A stretch of 64,000 nucleotides of DNA from Candidatus Methylopumilus rimovensis (GCF_006364615.1 NZ_CP040986.1:434001-498000); one strand, 5' to 3'. Numbered from the stretch's first letter, positions 40,016 through 50,534 are shown. Notes: generated from the sequence alone by a model not told the origin. Made by a program: numbers and translations.

Positions 40016-43000
40016 ATGTCAGAAGCTCATCCCGTCTCATTTATTCATTTAAGGTGTCATAGCGAATACTCCATCACCGATGGCATTGTGCGCATTGATG
40101 ATTATGTGGAAAAAGCATTTGAAGAAAACATGCCGGCGTTAGCGCTCACGGATTTAAATAATGTTTTTGGTTTGGTGAAATTTTATAAGAAGGCCCGCGA
40201 AAAAGGGATTAAGCCTATTTTGGGCGCAGACCTTTGGATTGAAAATGAAATCAATCGTGATCAGCCTTATCGCATATTAGTACTCTGTCAAAATGATAAA
40301 GGCTATCTTGCACTCTCTGAAATGCTCACACGCGCTTATTTAGAAAATCAATATCGCGGTCGAGCCGAAATTAAAAAATCTTGGTTACTTGAAAAGAACG
40401 AGGGTCTCATCATTCTCTCAGGCGGTCTCATGGGTGATGTGGGTCAAGCGATCCTTCAAGAACATATGGATATGGCCATACATGCCATGAAGGATTGGGC
40501 AACCCACTTTAAAAATCGTTTCTATATCGAAATTCAGCGCATCGCCGAAGGGGATGATAAAAAAAATGAAGCACGTTTTATCAATCAATCTTTAAATCTA
40601 GCCCAAAGTTTAGAAATTCCTGTAGTCGCGACCCAACCGATTCAATTTATGGATTCCGATGATTACCGTGCGCATGAAGCGAGAACGTGTATCGCTGAAG
40701 GTTACATCATGGCGGACCACCGTCGACCTAAATTATTTTCACATGAACAGTATTTTAAAAATGAAAATGAAATGGCAGCTTTGTTTGCTGATATTCCAGA
40801 AGCGCTTCAAAATTCGGTCGAGATTGCAAAACGTTGTAACTTTGAATTTACTTTAGGTAAAAATTATTTACCTGATTTCCCCACCCCTAATCAAGAAAAG
40901 CTCGAAGACTTTTTAATTTCAGAATCTAAAAAAGGATCAGAGGTTCGTTTAAAAGAACTTTTTCCAGATGAATCAAAACGAAATGAAGTAAGAGAAGCGT
41001 ATGAGGCACGTATACTTTTTGAAACGTCTATCATCAATCAAATGGGTTTTGCAGGGTATTTCTTAATTGTGGCTGACTTTATTAACTGGGCTAAAAATAA
41101 TCATGTGCCTGTGGGCCCTGGTCGAGGATCCGGTGCGGGATCGTTAGTTGCTTTTAGTTTAGGGATTACCGATCTTGATCCCATTCAATATCAACTTCTT
41201 TTTGAGCGGTTTTTAAATCCTGATCGTGTCTCGATGCCTGACTTTGATATCGACTTCTGCCAAGAGGGCCGAGATCGCGTGATTGATTACGTCAAACAAA
41301 AATATGGTGCCGGTTCAGTCTCACAAATTGTGACCTTCGGTACGATGGCAGCCCGCGCGGTGATTCGTGATGTGGGTCGTGTACTTGATCTTCCATTTAA
41401 TTTTGTCGATGGCATCGCAAAATTGATCCCGATGGAATTAGGCATCACGCTTCAAGATGCCTTAGAAAAAGAACCGCAACTTCAGGATCGCTATAACAAA
41501 GAAGAGGAAGTCAAAGAGCTCTTTGATCTTGCATTAAGACTCGAAGGTATTGTTCGAAATGTAGGTATGCATGCAGGGGGTGTGTTAATCGCCCCAGGAA
41601 AAATTTCAAACTTCACACCCATTTATTGCCAGGCGAATGGGGATAGTTTAGTCAGTCAATTTGACAAGGATGATATTGAGGCTTTAGGTTTAGTGAAGTT
41701 CGACTTTTTAGGATTACGTACACTCACTATTCTAGCCATGGCATTAAAGAACGCGAATGTATTACGTGCGAATGAACAATTACCACCGCTCGATTTAAAT
41801 CACTTACCACTCGATGATAAAACGGTCTTCCAACTTTTAAAAAATGCGAATACCACCGCTGTCTTCCAACTTGAATCTCGCGGTATGAAAGACATGTTAA
41901 AGCAAGCGAAGCCGGATTGCTTTGAAGATATTGTGGCGCTCGTGGCGCTTTATCGTCCAGGCCCTATGGATTTGATTCCAGATTTCTGCAAACGTAAACA
42001 TGGACAACAACGGATTGTGTATCCCCATCCATCGACTGAATCTATTTTAAAAGAAACTTACGGTATCGCTGTTTATCAAGAGCAGGTGATGCAGATTGCG
42101 CAAACGGTTGCAGGTTATTCATTGGGTGCTGCAGATTTATTACGACGTGCGATGGGTAAAAAGAAACAAGAGGAAATGGATGCGCAGCGCGAAGGTTTTG
42201 TGGCAGGCTCGTTAAAAAATGGACTGAACGAAAGACAAGCGCGTGAACTTTTTGATTTATTAGAAAAATTTGCAGGTTATGGATTTAATAAATCACACGC
42301 AGCAGCTTACGCGATGGTGGCGTACCAAACTGCGTATTTAAAAACACATTACCCTGCAGCTTTCTTAGCCGCTTCGATGTCGGCTGATATGAATAACACG
42401 GATAACATTCAAATCTTTTTTGAGGATTGCAAACCGAATGGTGTGGCATTATTAGCGCCCGATATTAATCAAAGTGGTTTTGAATTTATTCCGATTAATA
42501 CCCAGGAAGTTTTATATGGATTAGGCGCCATTAAGGGCACAGGGTTAGCTGCGATCGAACTTATTCTAGCGTCTCGTGAAAAATTAGGCCCTTTCAAAAA
42601 TCTTTTTGATTTTTGTGCGAGGCTTGATTTAAGAAAAGTGAATCGTCGCGTGGTGGAATCTCTCATCCGTGGTGGCGCATTTGACGTGTTAGAGCCTAAT
42701 CGGGCATCGTTACTCGCGAGTGTGAATTTAGCGATCACAGCCGCCGAGCAAGGAAAAGCCAATGTGGGACAAAATAGTTTATTCAGTGACGAGCAAACAC
42801 AAAGTATTGACATGGTCAAAGTAGAACCATGGACGCCCCAACAAAAATTACAAGAAGAAAAAGCAGCCCTTGGATTCTATTTTAGTGGCCATCCATTTAC
42901 CTTCTTAGAAAAGCGCGTCAGACCTTTTATCAAAACCCAGATCAAAGAATTAAAGCCGCAAGAACAACCTTATTTAATAGCAGGCGTCATTGTAGCGATT

Positions 43001-43477
43001 CGTATCCGTATGACAGCTCGCGGCAAGATGGCGATTGTCACCTTAGATGATGCGATTTCTCGAGTGGATGTTGTGGTGGGTAATGAACTTCTCACCCAAT
43101 CACAAAGATTGGTTCAAGAAGATCAACTTTTAATCGTGGAAGGACGGGTGAGCCACGATGATTTCACTGGTGGTATTCGTGTCACTGCCCGAAAACTTTT
43201 TGATTTAGCGACTGCGAGAAACCAATTCGCGCATCACTTAAAGATTTCATGTAACGGACAATCGGACGCGCTTAAATTAAGAGACATCTTAAAGCCTTAT
43301 TGTGGGGCATCTCAAAATAACCTCAAACGCTGCCGCGTTAAAATTGACTACCATAACGAAAAGGGTCATGTGGAACTCATCTTAGGTCAAGATTGGCAGG
43401 TGGATTTACATGATGAATTGATAGACGGTTTAACCCAATGGTTGAGCGAAGAAAACGTAAAAATCCTTTATAATTAA
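40016..43477 (+). CDS. dnaE: DNA polymerase III subunit alpha
   Basis: Catalytic subunit of the replicative polymerase. An N-terminal PHP domain (FIHLRCHSEYSITDG) is followed by the palm with the catalytic Asp residues in MPDFDIDFCQEGR, the tandem helix-hairpin-helix region and the C-terminal OB domain (YLIAGVIVAIRIR). The 1153 residues compare with 1160 in E. coli, so it is the DnaE1 type. The upstream 128 bp is shared with divergent tpx; a TAAAAT lies only a few bases before the ATG. Confidence 0.98.
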   Translation: MSEAHPVSFIHLRCHSEYSITDGIVRIDDYVEKAFEENMPALALTDLNNVFGLVKFYKKAREKGIKPILGADLWIENEINRDQPYRILVLCQNDKGYLALSEMLTRAYLENQYRGRAEIKKSWLLEKNEGLIILSGGLMGDVGQAILQEHMDMAIHAMKDWATHFKNRFYIEIQRIAEGDDKKNEARFINQSLNLAQSLEIPVVATQPIQFMDSDDYRAHEARTCIAEGYIMADHRRPKLFSHEQYFKNENEMAALFADIPEALQNSVEIAKRCNFEFTLGKNYLPDFPTPNQEKLEDFLISESKKGSEVRLKELFPDESKRNEVREAYEARILFETSIINQMGFAGYFLIVADFINWAKNNHVPVGPGRGSGAGSLVAFSLGITDLDPIQYQLLFERFLNPDRVSMPDFDIDFCQEGRDRVIDYVKQKYGAGSVSQIVTFGTMAARAVIRDVGRVLDLPFNFVDGIAKLIPMELGITLQDALEKEPQLQDRYNKEEEVKELFDLALRLEGIVRNVGMHAGGVLIAPGKISNFTPIYCQANGDSLVSQFDKDDIEALGLVKFDFLGLRTLTILAMALKNANVLRANEQLPPLDLNHLPLDDKTVFQLLKNANTTAVFQLESRGMKDMLKQAKPDCFEDIVALVALYRPGPMDLIPDFCKRKHGQQRIVYPHPSTESILKETYGIAVYQEQVMQIAQTVAGYSLGAADLLRRAMGKKKQEEMDAQREGFVAGSLKNGLNERQARELFDLLEKFAGYGFNKSHAAAYAMVAYQTAYLKTHYPAAFLAASMSADMNNTDNIQIFFEDCKPNGVALLAPDINQSGFEFIPINTQEVLYGLGAIKGTGLAAIELILASREKLGPFKNLFDFCARLDLRKVNRRVVESLIRGGAFDVLEPNRASLLASVNLAITAAEQGKANVGQNSLFSDEQTQSIDMVKVEPWTPQQKLQEEKAALGFYFSGHPFTFLEKRVRPFIKTQIKELKPQEQPYLIAGVIVAIRIRMTARGKMAIVTLDDAISRVDVVVGNELLTQSQRLVQEDQLLIVEGRVSHDDFTGGIRVTARKLFDLATARNQFAHHLKISCNGQSDALKLRDILKPYCGASQNNLKRCRVKIDYHNEKGHVELILGQDWQVDLHDELIDGLTQWLSEENVKILYN

Positions 43478-43503
43478 TGCCCAGATTTTAAAAGTTTTGA
43501 TCC

Positions 43504-44472
43504 ATGAAAATTAGTTATTTAGATTTTGAAAAGCCGATCTCAGAACTCGAGGCTCAAACCGAGAAGCTTAAAGAGACGCACAACAAGAATAAGAATCTTG
43601 ATATTTCAAAAGAGTTAACGCAGCTAGCATCTAAGACTGAAAAGTTACTTCATGAGATCTATGATAACTTAAACGCTTGGCAAATTTCCCAAGTATCACG
43701 TCACCCACAAAGACCCTATACCCTTGATTATATTGAGAAACTTTTCACAGACTTTGAAGAGTTGCATGGTGATCGCGCTTTTGCCGATGACCCAGCGATT
43801 GTGGGGGGCTTAGCCTCATTTGAGGGGATCCCTGTGATGGTGATTGGTCATCAAAAAGGGCGCGACGTTAAAGAAAGACAATTCCGTAATTTTGGTATGC
43901 CAAAGCCTGAGGGCTATCGTAAAGCCTTACGTCTTTATCGATTAGCTGAAAAATTCAATGTACCCGTCGTCACTTTCATTGATACCCCAGGTGCATATCC
44001 AGGGATTAATGCCGAAGAGCGCGGCCAATCAGAAGCGATTGCACGTAACTTATATGTCATGGCAGAACTTAAAGTGCCTATCATCGGTATTGTGATTGGT
44101 GAAGGTGGTTCAGGAGGGGCACTCGCATTAGGTGTCGTGGATCAACTGATCATGCTTCAATTTGCAACGTACTCCGTCATTTCGCCTGAAGGTTGCGCTT
44201 CTATTTTATGGAAGAGTGCGGATAAGGCATCCACTGCGGCAGAAACATTAGGGATTACAGCCACCCGCTTAAAAGAGTTAGGCTTGGTGGATACCATTCT
44301 CAATGAGCCTTTAGGCGGTGCACATCGTAATCCCAATCAACTCATGGAAATTGTCAGAAAATCCTTAAAAGAACACTTAACTAAACTTCAAAAGAAATCA
44401 CTCAAACAACTCCTTGATGTAAGACACGAACGTCTACTTAGCTATGGCAAGTTTAAAGAAACCGCTAAGTAA
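43504..44472 (+). CDS. accA: Acetyl-CoA carboxylase carboxyltransferase subunit alpha
   Basis: Half of the carboxyltransferase that makes malonyl-CoA for fatty acid synthesis. Characteristic segments are [45 protein letters not shown] and the oxyanion-forming [12 protein letters not shown]. Length 322 is normal. A TATAAT at 43469-43474, inside the end of dnaE, could be a private -10 although no good -35 accompanies it. Its end overlaps tilS by 29 bp. dnaE-accA-tilS is a known gene order in proteobacteria. Confidence 0.98.
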   Translation: MKISYLDFEKPISELEAQTEKLKETHNKNKNLDISKELTQLASKTEKLLHEIYDNLNAWQISQVSRHPQRPYTLDYIEKLFTDFEELHGDRAFADDPAIVGGLASFEGIPVMVIGHQKGRDVKERQFRNFGMPKPEGYRKALRLYRLAEKFNVPVVTFIDTPGAYPGINAEERGQSEAIARNLYVMAELKVPIIGIVIGEGGSGGALALGVVDQLIMLQFATYSVISPEGCASILWKSADKASTAAETLGITATRLKELGLVDTILNEPLGGAHRNPNQLMEIVRKSLKEHLTKLQKKSLKQLLDVRHERLLSYGKFKETAK

Positions 44473-45844
44473 AAACGTTAAAGCCCCCAGTTCAAAAAAG
44501 ACTAAACAGCCATCCCTACTTTATTTAGTTGAGAAGGCTTTTTTAGCATTCAATCAATCACCTAAGAAGATAAAATCGATGACGGTCGCTTTAAGTGGCG
44601 GTGTTGATTCAGTCGTCCTTTTACATCTTGTACATCAACTGCAAAAGAAATATCGTTTTACCTTAAAAGCCTCGCATGTCCATCATGGGTTAAGTGAAGA
44701 CGCAGATCAATGGGTCAAATTTTGTGAAGCATTATGTAGAAAATGGTCTATCGACCTAGAGGTTCACTATATCCAATTACCGAAAAAAAAGTCACTCGGT
44801 ATTGAGGGTGAGGCAAGGCGACTTCGCTATGAAAAACTCCTTCAAGCGAAAACAGATTGTGTCGTTTTAGCGCATCACGAAGACGACCAAGCGGAGACTT
44901 TTTTACTGCAATTAATCCGTGGGGCAGGGGTGAAAGGTTTGTCATCCATGGCACATTTTGATGAAGACAGACACCTCTGGCGACCACTTCTTAATGCCTC
45001 AAAAAGTGACATTGAAAGTTATGCCAAACAACACAAATTAAAGTGGGTTGAGGATGAAAGTAATCAAAATATTGATTTTGATCGAAACTTCATTCGATTA
45101 AAAGTTTTACCTATATTAAAGAATAGGTTTCATCATATTATTAAAGTGATTTCTAGGTCTTCATCGCATTTAGCAGAAGCACAACATCTACTCGATGATT
45201 TAGCTAAAATAGATTTAAAAAGTCATTTAAAATCAATAAAATATAAACATAAACTTCAAGTAAAAACTTTAATTCAATTGTCTCCTTATCGCGCTAAAAA
45301 TGTCTTACGTTATTGGCTAGCATTAAATGATCAATTGATGCCCACAAAAGACCTTTTAGATGAACTTTTAAGACAGGTTTTAACGGCCAAAAAAGATGCG
45401 GATTTAAAAATTCAACTCTCAAAAGATAATCAAATTCGTCGCTATCAAGATGAGATTTTTATCGTTCCAAAAAATCAAAAAAATCAAAAAAATTATGAAA
45501 TGATTTGGCGGGGTGAATCAAAAATGATTTTGCCCAATGGTCACCAATTAACATTTAAAAAAGTGAAAGGTCGAGGTATCAATATAAAATTTTTAAACGA
45601 ACAAACTTTAAAAATTAGAAATCGACAAGGTGGAGAATTTTTTAAACCGGATGCTAAAAGACCCACTAAAAAAATTAAACAGCTTTTACAGGAATCAAAT
45701 TTACCGCCTTGGGAGAGAGAAAATTTACCTTTGATTTTTGTGGGCGATGATTTGGCTTTTATTCCTCATTATGGCATGGACGTAAAATATCAAGTCAAAC
45801 CCCAAGAAATGGGTTTAGAAATCAAATTCATACCAAGTAAATGA
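44444..45844 (+). CDS. tilS: tRNA(Ile)-lysidine synthase
   Basis: Modifies C34 of tRNA-Ile(CAT) to lysidine so that it reads AUA. The PP-loop SGGVDS is at residues 51-56, with [14 protein letters not shown] and [16 protein letters not shown] downstream; the C-terminal domain ends with [20 protein letters not shown]. At 466 residues it is full length. The N-terminal 20 residues are Lys-rich and lie in the 29-bp overlap with accA, so a later start cannot be excluded, though none has a better ribosome-binding site. Confidence 0.95.
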   Translation: MASLKKPLSKNVKAPSSKKTKQPSLLYLVEKAFLAFNQSPKKIKSMTVALSGGVDSVVLLHLVHQLQKKYRFTLKASHVHHGLSEDADQWVKFCEALCRKWSIDLEVHYIQLPKKKSLGIEGEARRLRYEKLLQAKTDCVVLAHHEDDQAETFLLQLIRGAGVKGLSSMAHFDEDRHLWRPLLNASKSDIESYAKQHKLKWVEDESNQNIDFDRNFIRLKVLPILKNRFHHIIKVISRSSSHLAEAQHLLDDLAKIDLKSHLKSIKYKHKLQVKTLIQLSPYRAKNVLRYWLALNDQLMPTKDLLDELLRQVLTAKKDADLKIQLSKDNQIRRYQDEIFIVPKNQKNQKNYEMIWRGESKMILPNGHQLTFKKVKGRGINIKFLNEQTLKIRNRQGGEFFKPDAKRPTKKIKQLLQESNLPPWERENLPLIFVGDDLAFIPHYGMDVKYQVKPQEMGLEIKFIPSK

Positions 45845-45952
45845 TGTGTTGTTTTTAGGCTACAAAATGATTCTGCTATGGGCGCTTTTTTAACCTACTA
45901 ACTTATTGATTTATTTAATTTTTTTTAACTGAAATAGGGGAGGTCTTTCTTC

Positions 45953-45965
45953 GGGAAGTTTTCCT
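45953..45965. promoter_or_regulatory. Dyad GGGAAGTTTTCCT upstream of the TonB receptor
   Basis: GGGAAGTTTTCCT contains the dyad GGAA-N3-TTCC and is followed by ATGC. The identical 13-mer occurs at 49103-49115 upstream of the sensor kinase, again followed by ATGC after three bases. It lies 86 bp before the receptor ATG, preceded by a possible UUCG-loop hairpin (CTTTC-TTCG-GGAAG). Candidate operator. Confidence 0.4.
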
Positions 45966-46051
45966 ATGCATTTTAAGCGCTTCAGATATTGAATTTCTTT
46001 CAAAACCTCACTAAAGTCACATCATCTTCAATACGTACGGAAATAAATTTC

Positions 46052-48556
46052 ATGAAACTAAAATTATCTGGAATCGTGGCTTTAGCCCTCGCTAGCTCAG
46101 CACCCCTTAATGCTGCTGACAAACTCACGACAAACACCATCAATGTGTATAGCGCAACACCGCTTCATTCGATTGGCTTGCCACTTAATATGATTCCGGC
46201 CAACATTCAAATGGCGACACCTAAGGCGATCAATGAACAGGTTGGGGTGAGCTTAGCGGATTACATGAATAATAATATGCAAAGTGTGACGACGACTGAA
46301 ATGGGCGGTAATCCATGGCAGCCTGAAATCACCTTCCGTGGATTTTCTGCATCACCACTCCTTGGTATGCCACAAGGTATCTCCACTTATATCGATGGCG
46401 TGCGTGTGAATGAACCTTTTGGTGACGTGACACTTTGGGACAAGATTCCTAACTTTGCCATTGGTGGCATGCAATTAGTCCCTGGTTCAAATCCACTCTA
46501 TGGTTTAAATACCCTTGGTGGTGCGATCGCCATGCAAACGAAAAGTGGTCGCGATGCAAAAGGTGCGTCCGTAGAATTTGAAGCAGGCTCTTGGGATCGT
46601 CAACGTTATTTAGCGCAATATGGTGGTGTCTCTAAAGATGGATCCGTGGATTATTTCATTGGTCATCAAACCACGAGAGAAGATGGTTGGCGTCAATTTT
46701 CTCCAAGCCACTTAAATCAAACCTTTGCTAAAACAGGCTGGCAAAGCGAAAAAACTAAACTTGATTTAAGCTATATCGGTACAAACAATAAGTTAGTCGG
46801 TAACGGATTTACACCTGAATTCCTTTTATCAGGTGACCGTGATCAAATCCATACAAGCCCAGATTGGACGAATAACTACTATCATCACTTAGCACTGAAT
46901 GGCTCCCATTGGGTCAATAATGACGTGATGCTTTCCGGTCACACGTATTACAGAAAATCGAACCGTCATACCAGAAATGGCGATCTTTACGAAGGTGGTA
47001 TTGCCGATCAAAATCTCTTTTTGGGTACAAACTATGCGAGCAATGCTAACAAGGCTGACGATGTTGAGATGTTGGGCTCTGTGATGAATCGCACCAAAAC
47101 TAAACAGGATAATTTAGGTTTTACGCTTCAAGCCGCTTTCAATCAAGACCTCTTGGGTAAAAAGAATCAGTTTATTGCGGGCGTAGGCTATGACTATTCA
47201 AAAATACGCTTTAATCAAAATCGTCTAGTGAATTTGTATGATGAGTCAGAAATTCTTCAGACACGAGGCGGTACAAATGAAATAGTAGAGCTTGATAACG
47301 CTGTAACTCAATATCGTGCATCCTCAGATACAGAAATTTTTGATTCTAATAGAGCTTTCAGTACAGCAGGTAATGGTGTATACGGCCCCTATGAAAGTAC
47401 TTATCTTAAGAGCAAACAACAAACTTACAGTATCTTTGCAACAGATACCTTGTCAATCAATCAACAGTGGCATGTCAACGCTGGTATGCGATATAACTAC
47501 ACAAGAATTAACAACCGCGATCAGCTTAACCCAGTTCCGACTGCTGACAATGGCTCACTGACTGCAGATGCAACTTATGCAAGGCTTAATCCAACAGTTG
47601 GTTTGACCTTCACGCCGAGTGATAAAAGTGCGATCTTTGGTTCGTATTCTGAATCAAGTAGAGCGCCTACTTCGATTGAGTTAGGCTGTTCTAATCCAGC
47701 GCGTCCATGTTTACTCCCAGCGGCAATGGCGGATGACCCACCATTAAAGCAAGTGGTTGCTAAAACCTATGACTTCGGTGCAAGAGGCTATTTGAATGAT
47801 TCAATTAAGTGGAATGCGTCCGTTTACCATACGGTAAATCATGACGACATTCAGTTCGTTAGGGCAGATCTGAGAAATCACGGCTATTTTGCTAACGTTG
47901 GAAGAACACAACGTCAGGGTTTTGATATAGGATTGGCAGGACAGCAAGACAAATTGAGATGGAATACGAGTTACAGCTTTATCAAAGCTACATATGATGG
48001 CGATTTAGATCTTTTAGCCCCTCAAAACTCAAGTAGCGATGATGATGGCGTTATTTCAGTGAAAAAAGGTGATTACTTACCGAGTATTCCAAAGCATCAA
48101 TTAAAACTTAGAGCTCAATATCAAGTCACACCTGATTGGTCTGTAGGCACTAATGTAATTGGGTTTACTCAGCAATATATTTGGGGTAACGAGAATAATC
48201 GACATCAAGCTAATAATGCTGGAGAGACTGGTGTACGAAACGCATGTGGCCAACCGTCAACTGAAGGTGGGCCAGAAGATGGAGGCTTTGCATGCGGATC
48301 AGGCAAAATCAGTGGTTATGTCGTTGTGAATCTAGACTCACAATATAACATTGGTAAGGGCTGGAGTGCTTTCGCAAAAGCGATTAACATCTTCGATCAG
48401 AAGTACAATGTAGCAGGTCGTTTAGCTGAGACGATGTTTAACCCAGCAGGCGAGTATGGCGCTGAAACGAACGTGCGAGGTTTATTACCAGGCGCTCCGC
48501 GTGCCGCATGGATTGGTTTCCGCTACGAATTTGGTGGCGCACCAGAAGCTAACTAA
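46052..48556 (+). CDS. TonB-dependent outer-membrane receptor
   Basis: Energised outer-membrane transporter for a large or scarce ligand. The 834-residue precursor begins with a signal peptide (MKLKLSGIVALALASSAPLNA). A plug domain follows (QPEITFRGFSASP, IDGVRVNEPFGDV, GSNPLYGLNTLGGAI), then a 22-strand type barrel ending WIGFRYEFGG. The frame starts earlier, at TTG 45989, but the ATG gives the proper signal peptide. The ligand is not evident: no siderophore or cobalamin genes are near. Arginine codons shift sharply after about 47225, suggesting a recombined segment. A terminator follows at 48571. Confidence 0.93.
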   Translation: MKLKLSGIVALALASSAPLNAADKLTTNTINVYSATPLHSIGLPLNMIPANIQMATPKAINEQVGVSLADYMNNNMQSVTTTEMGGNPWQPEITFRGFSASPLLGMPQGISTYIDGVRVNEPFGDVTLWDKIPNFAIGGMQLVPGSNPLYGLNTLGGAIAMQTKSGRDAKGASVEFEAGSWDRQRYLAQYGGVSKDGSVDYFIGHQTTREDGWRQFSPSHLNQTFAKTGWQSEKTKLDLSYIGTNNKLVGNGFTPEFLLSGDRDQIHTSPDWTNNYYHHLALNGSHWVNNDVMLSGHTYYRKSNRHTRNGDLYEGGIADQNLFLGTNYASNANKADDVEMLGSVMNRTKTKQDNLGFTLQAAFNQDLLGKKNQFIAGVGYDYSKIRFNQNRLVNLYDESEILQTRGGTNEIVELDNAVTQYRASSDTEIFDSNRAFSTAGNGVYGPYESTYLKSKQQTYSIFATDTLSINQQWHVNAGMRYNYTRINNRDQLNPVPTADNGSLTADATYARLNPTVGLTFTPSDKSAIFGSYSESSRAPTSIELGCSNPARPCLLPAAMADDPPLKQVVAKTYDFGARGYLNDSIKWNASVYHTVNHDDIQFVRADLRNHGYFANVGRTQRQGFDIGLAGQQDKLRWNTSYSFIKATYDGDLDLLAPQNSSSDDDGVISVKKGDYLPSIPKHQLKLRAQYQVTPDWSVGTNVIGFTQQYIWGNENNRHQANNAGETGVRNACGQPSTEGGPEDGGFACGSGKISGYVVVNLDSQYNIGKGWSAFAKAINIFDQKYNVAGRLAETMFNPAGEYGAETNVRGLLPGAPRAAWIGFRYEFGGAPEAN

Positions 48557-48570
48557 TAGCAATGAGGAAT

Positions 48571-48600
48571 AAAAAAGGGAGCGATAAGCTCCCTTTTTTA
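48571..48600. terminator. Terminator after the TonB receptor gene
   Basis: AAAAAAGGGAGC / GCTCCCTTTTTT with loop GATAA, followed on the plus strand by further T's. The A-run on the left lets it also act for the convergent zinc-ribbon gene. Confidence 0.9.
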
Positions 48601-48613
48601 TTTGTCAGCCTAT

Positions 48614-49030
48614 TTATTTTTGTGTAAGTTTGATGAATGAATAGAAGGTGCCAATGATGGGCAATCCAAAATTCATGAGTATGAATTGTTTCTTAGATTG
48701 ACGATATCTTGAAGCCAGATCATGGAGTTTTGTTAAGAGTAGTATCCAAGATACAACTAACATAAATAGCACTAAAAGAAATAAGTAGAGGTAACCATCT
48801 GTCATCACGTGAATGATATAAAAAACAAACGCCGCGGCAATCGCACTATTCCAAAGCAAGAATAGGTTCGCTGCCTGATCGATTTCGTCTTCCATCTTTA
48901 TCACAACTTCTTTTTGTGTGGAAGTTTTTTTAAGCTTCATTTCTAAGCTTGATCCGCAGTGATCACAGAACTTAGCCAAATCTCTTTTAATGTGATGCCC
49001 GCATTCATAACAAATCATGGTTGATTTCAT
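48614..49030 (-). CDS. Zinc-ribbon membrane protein of unknown function
   Basis: A 138-residue protein with an N-terminal zinc ribbon formed by two CxxC pairs (CYECGHHIKRD and FCDHCGSS), a short charged linker, then hydrophobic segments at about 54-73, 77-97 and 117-134. Zinc-ribbon plus multi-helix architecture is widespread, and no specific family is recognised. It is divergent from the sensor-kinase gene; the 142-bp region between them contains the GGGAAGTTTTCCT dyad, so the two may share control. A second Met four residues in is an alternative start. Confidence 0.75.
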   Translation of the reverse strand: MKSTMICYECGHHIKRDLAKFCDHCGSSLEMKLKKTSTQKEVVIKMEDEIDQAANLFLLWNSAIAAAFVFYIIHVMTDGYLYLFLLVLFMLVVSWILLLTKLHDLASRYRQSKKQFILMNFGLPIIGTFYSFIKLTQK

Positions 49031-49102
49031 TTCAAAATTCTAAAGAAGCTATCCTAAATTGCCTTTCCTAAAAGAATCCATGAATTCATCCTTAAATAAT
49101 TT

Positions 49103-49115
49103 GGGAAGTTTTCCT
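49103..49115. promoter_or_regulatory. Dyad GGGAAGTTTTCCT upstream of the sensor kinase
   Basis: Same 13-mer as at 45953-45965. It lies 57 bp before the kinase TTG start and 72 bp from the start of the divergent zinc-ribbon gene. A possible -10 (TATAAA, 49126-49131) follows 10 bp later, so a protein bound at the dyad would contact RNA polymerase near -35. Confidence 0.4.
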
Positions 49116-49172
49116 GATATGCTTTTATAAAATGTACGACACAATAGACACTGAAATGAGAAGGAATCACCT

Positions 49173-50534
49173 TTGAGCTTAAAGCTTCGCCTTATTTTAA
49201 TTATCAACGCGGTATTGCTTCTGATATTGGTACTCGGATCAATTTTAGCGATTGATACAGCCAAAAAAAATGTGCGGGCAGAGGTGGCATCTTCTGAAAA
49301 ACTCACCCTTTATTTATTTGAAATTGGTGTGTTAAATAACCCTAAGTATTACTCGATTGAGAGTGAGTATAAGCCGCTTAATTTGCAGAGCTTGGTACAT
49401 ATGCGACACCTCAAGATTGAGTTTTATAATTTAGAGGGTAAATTGGTGGAGAGTAATATCTCAGAATCACGCATACAGACGATGGATCAAGCACCATCTT
49501 GGTTTGTGAATTTTATGGGACTTATTTCAGATCCCTGGGAGCCGAAGCGCCTACCTGTTGAAATATTAGGCCAAGCAAAGGGTGCGATTATTATTACGCC
49601 TGACCCCAGTTATGAGTTTGGGGAGATCTGGAATCAATTAACAGGTATTTTTTATTTGGCGGGCGCCTTTTTTATCTTGACGAATATTTTGGTGGCATGG
49701 ATTGTATTCAGAGCTTTAAGTCCTGTTGAATTTATTTTGAAAGCTTTAACTGAACTTGAATTGGGAAACCTAAAAGTCAAAATGCCCTATTTAAAAACGT
49801 CTGAATTATCCGCGATTAGTTCTAAATTTAATCATATGGTGAAAACGTTAAGGCTTAGCATTGAACAAAATCACCGGCTCACACAAAAGCTCATCCGTGT
49901 CCAAGAAGAAGAGAAAAAAAGTTTAGCGCGAGATCTTCATGATGAATTCGGACAATCTTTAACGGCGATTCATGCAGATGCGGCTGTGTTAAAAACACTC
50001 GCGCATAAAGAATACCCAAAGATTAAGCCATCAGCGCATGCGATATCAGACTTATCAAAACATCTGATGAATCTTGTGGGTGGCATGCTTAATCGTTTAA
50101 AGCTGGGTGTATTAAATGAATTAGGTTTGGAAGAAGGTTTGATCGATTTAATAGATACCTGGAAATTAAGACATCCTAAAATAAATCTTCAATATCAAGT
50201 CAATTTAAAAGGCTTACCTAAAACGAATGAAATCATTTCCATTACTACTTATCGGATTATTCAAGAGTGTTTAACGAATATTTCAAGGCATGCCAAAGCT
50301 AAACATGTAGCGATTGAAATTGAATTGATTAAAAAAAATGGTGCTTCCAAAATGATAGACATTCATGTGAAAGATGATGGTATCGGACTCTCTAAATCCC
50401 ATCGTGACGGCTTTGGCTTATCTGGCATGCGTGAGCGTATTCATGAAGTGAGCGGCAACATTAAAATTGTGAGCGAAGTGAATCAAGGTGTTTCGCTTCA
50501 TATTCAACTCCCATTAAAAAGAATCCAAAAATAA
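49173..50534 (+). CDS. Sensor histidine kinase, MoxY/NarL-partner type
   Basis: Membrane sensor of the HisKA_3 class. Topology: transmembrane helix at about 7-27, periplasmic domain to about 155 resembling the LapD/MoxY N-terminal domain (VRAEVASSEKL, MRHLKIEFYN, QAPSWFVNFM, DPSYEFGEIW), second helix at about 160-180, HAMP, then His256 in LARDLHDEFGQ and a C-terminal HATPase (DDGIGL, GFGLSGMRERI). MoxY is the kinase that, in Paracoccus, controls methanol oxidation genes. Start is TTG 49173 behind AAGGA. The response regulator gene follows with no gap. Confidence 0.88.
   Translation: MSLKLRLILIINAVLLLILVLGSILAIDTAKKNVRAEVASSEKLTLYLFEIGVLNNPKYYSIESEYKPLNLQSLVHMRHLKIEFYNLEGKLVESNISESRIQTMDQAPSWFVNFMGLISDPWEPKRLPVEILGQAKGAIIITPDPSYEFGEIWNQLTGIFYLAGAFFILTNILVAWIVFRALSPVEFILKALTELELGNLKVKMPYLKTSELSAISSKFNHMVKTLRLSIEQNHRLTQKLIRVQEEEKKSLARDLHDEFGQSLTAIHADAAVLKTLAHKEYPKIKPSAHAISDLSKHLMNLVGGMLNRLKLGVLNELGLEEGLIDLIDTWKLRHPKINLQYQVNLKGLPKTNEIISITTYRIIQECLTNISRHAKAKHVAIEIELIKKNGASKMIDIHVKDDGIGLSKSHRDGFGLSGMRERIHEVSGNIKIVSEVNQGVSLHIQLPLKRIQK

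Noticed and set aside
45989-46051. N-terminal extension of the TonB receptor from TTG 45989
   Set aside because: It would place 21 polar residues before a complete signal peptide; ATG 46052 is preferred.
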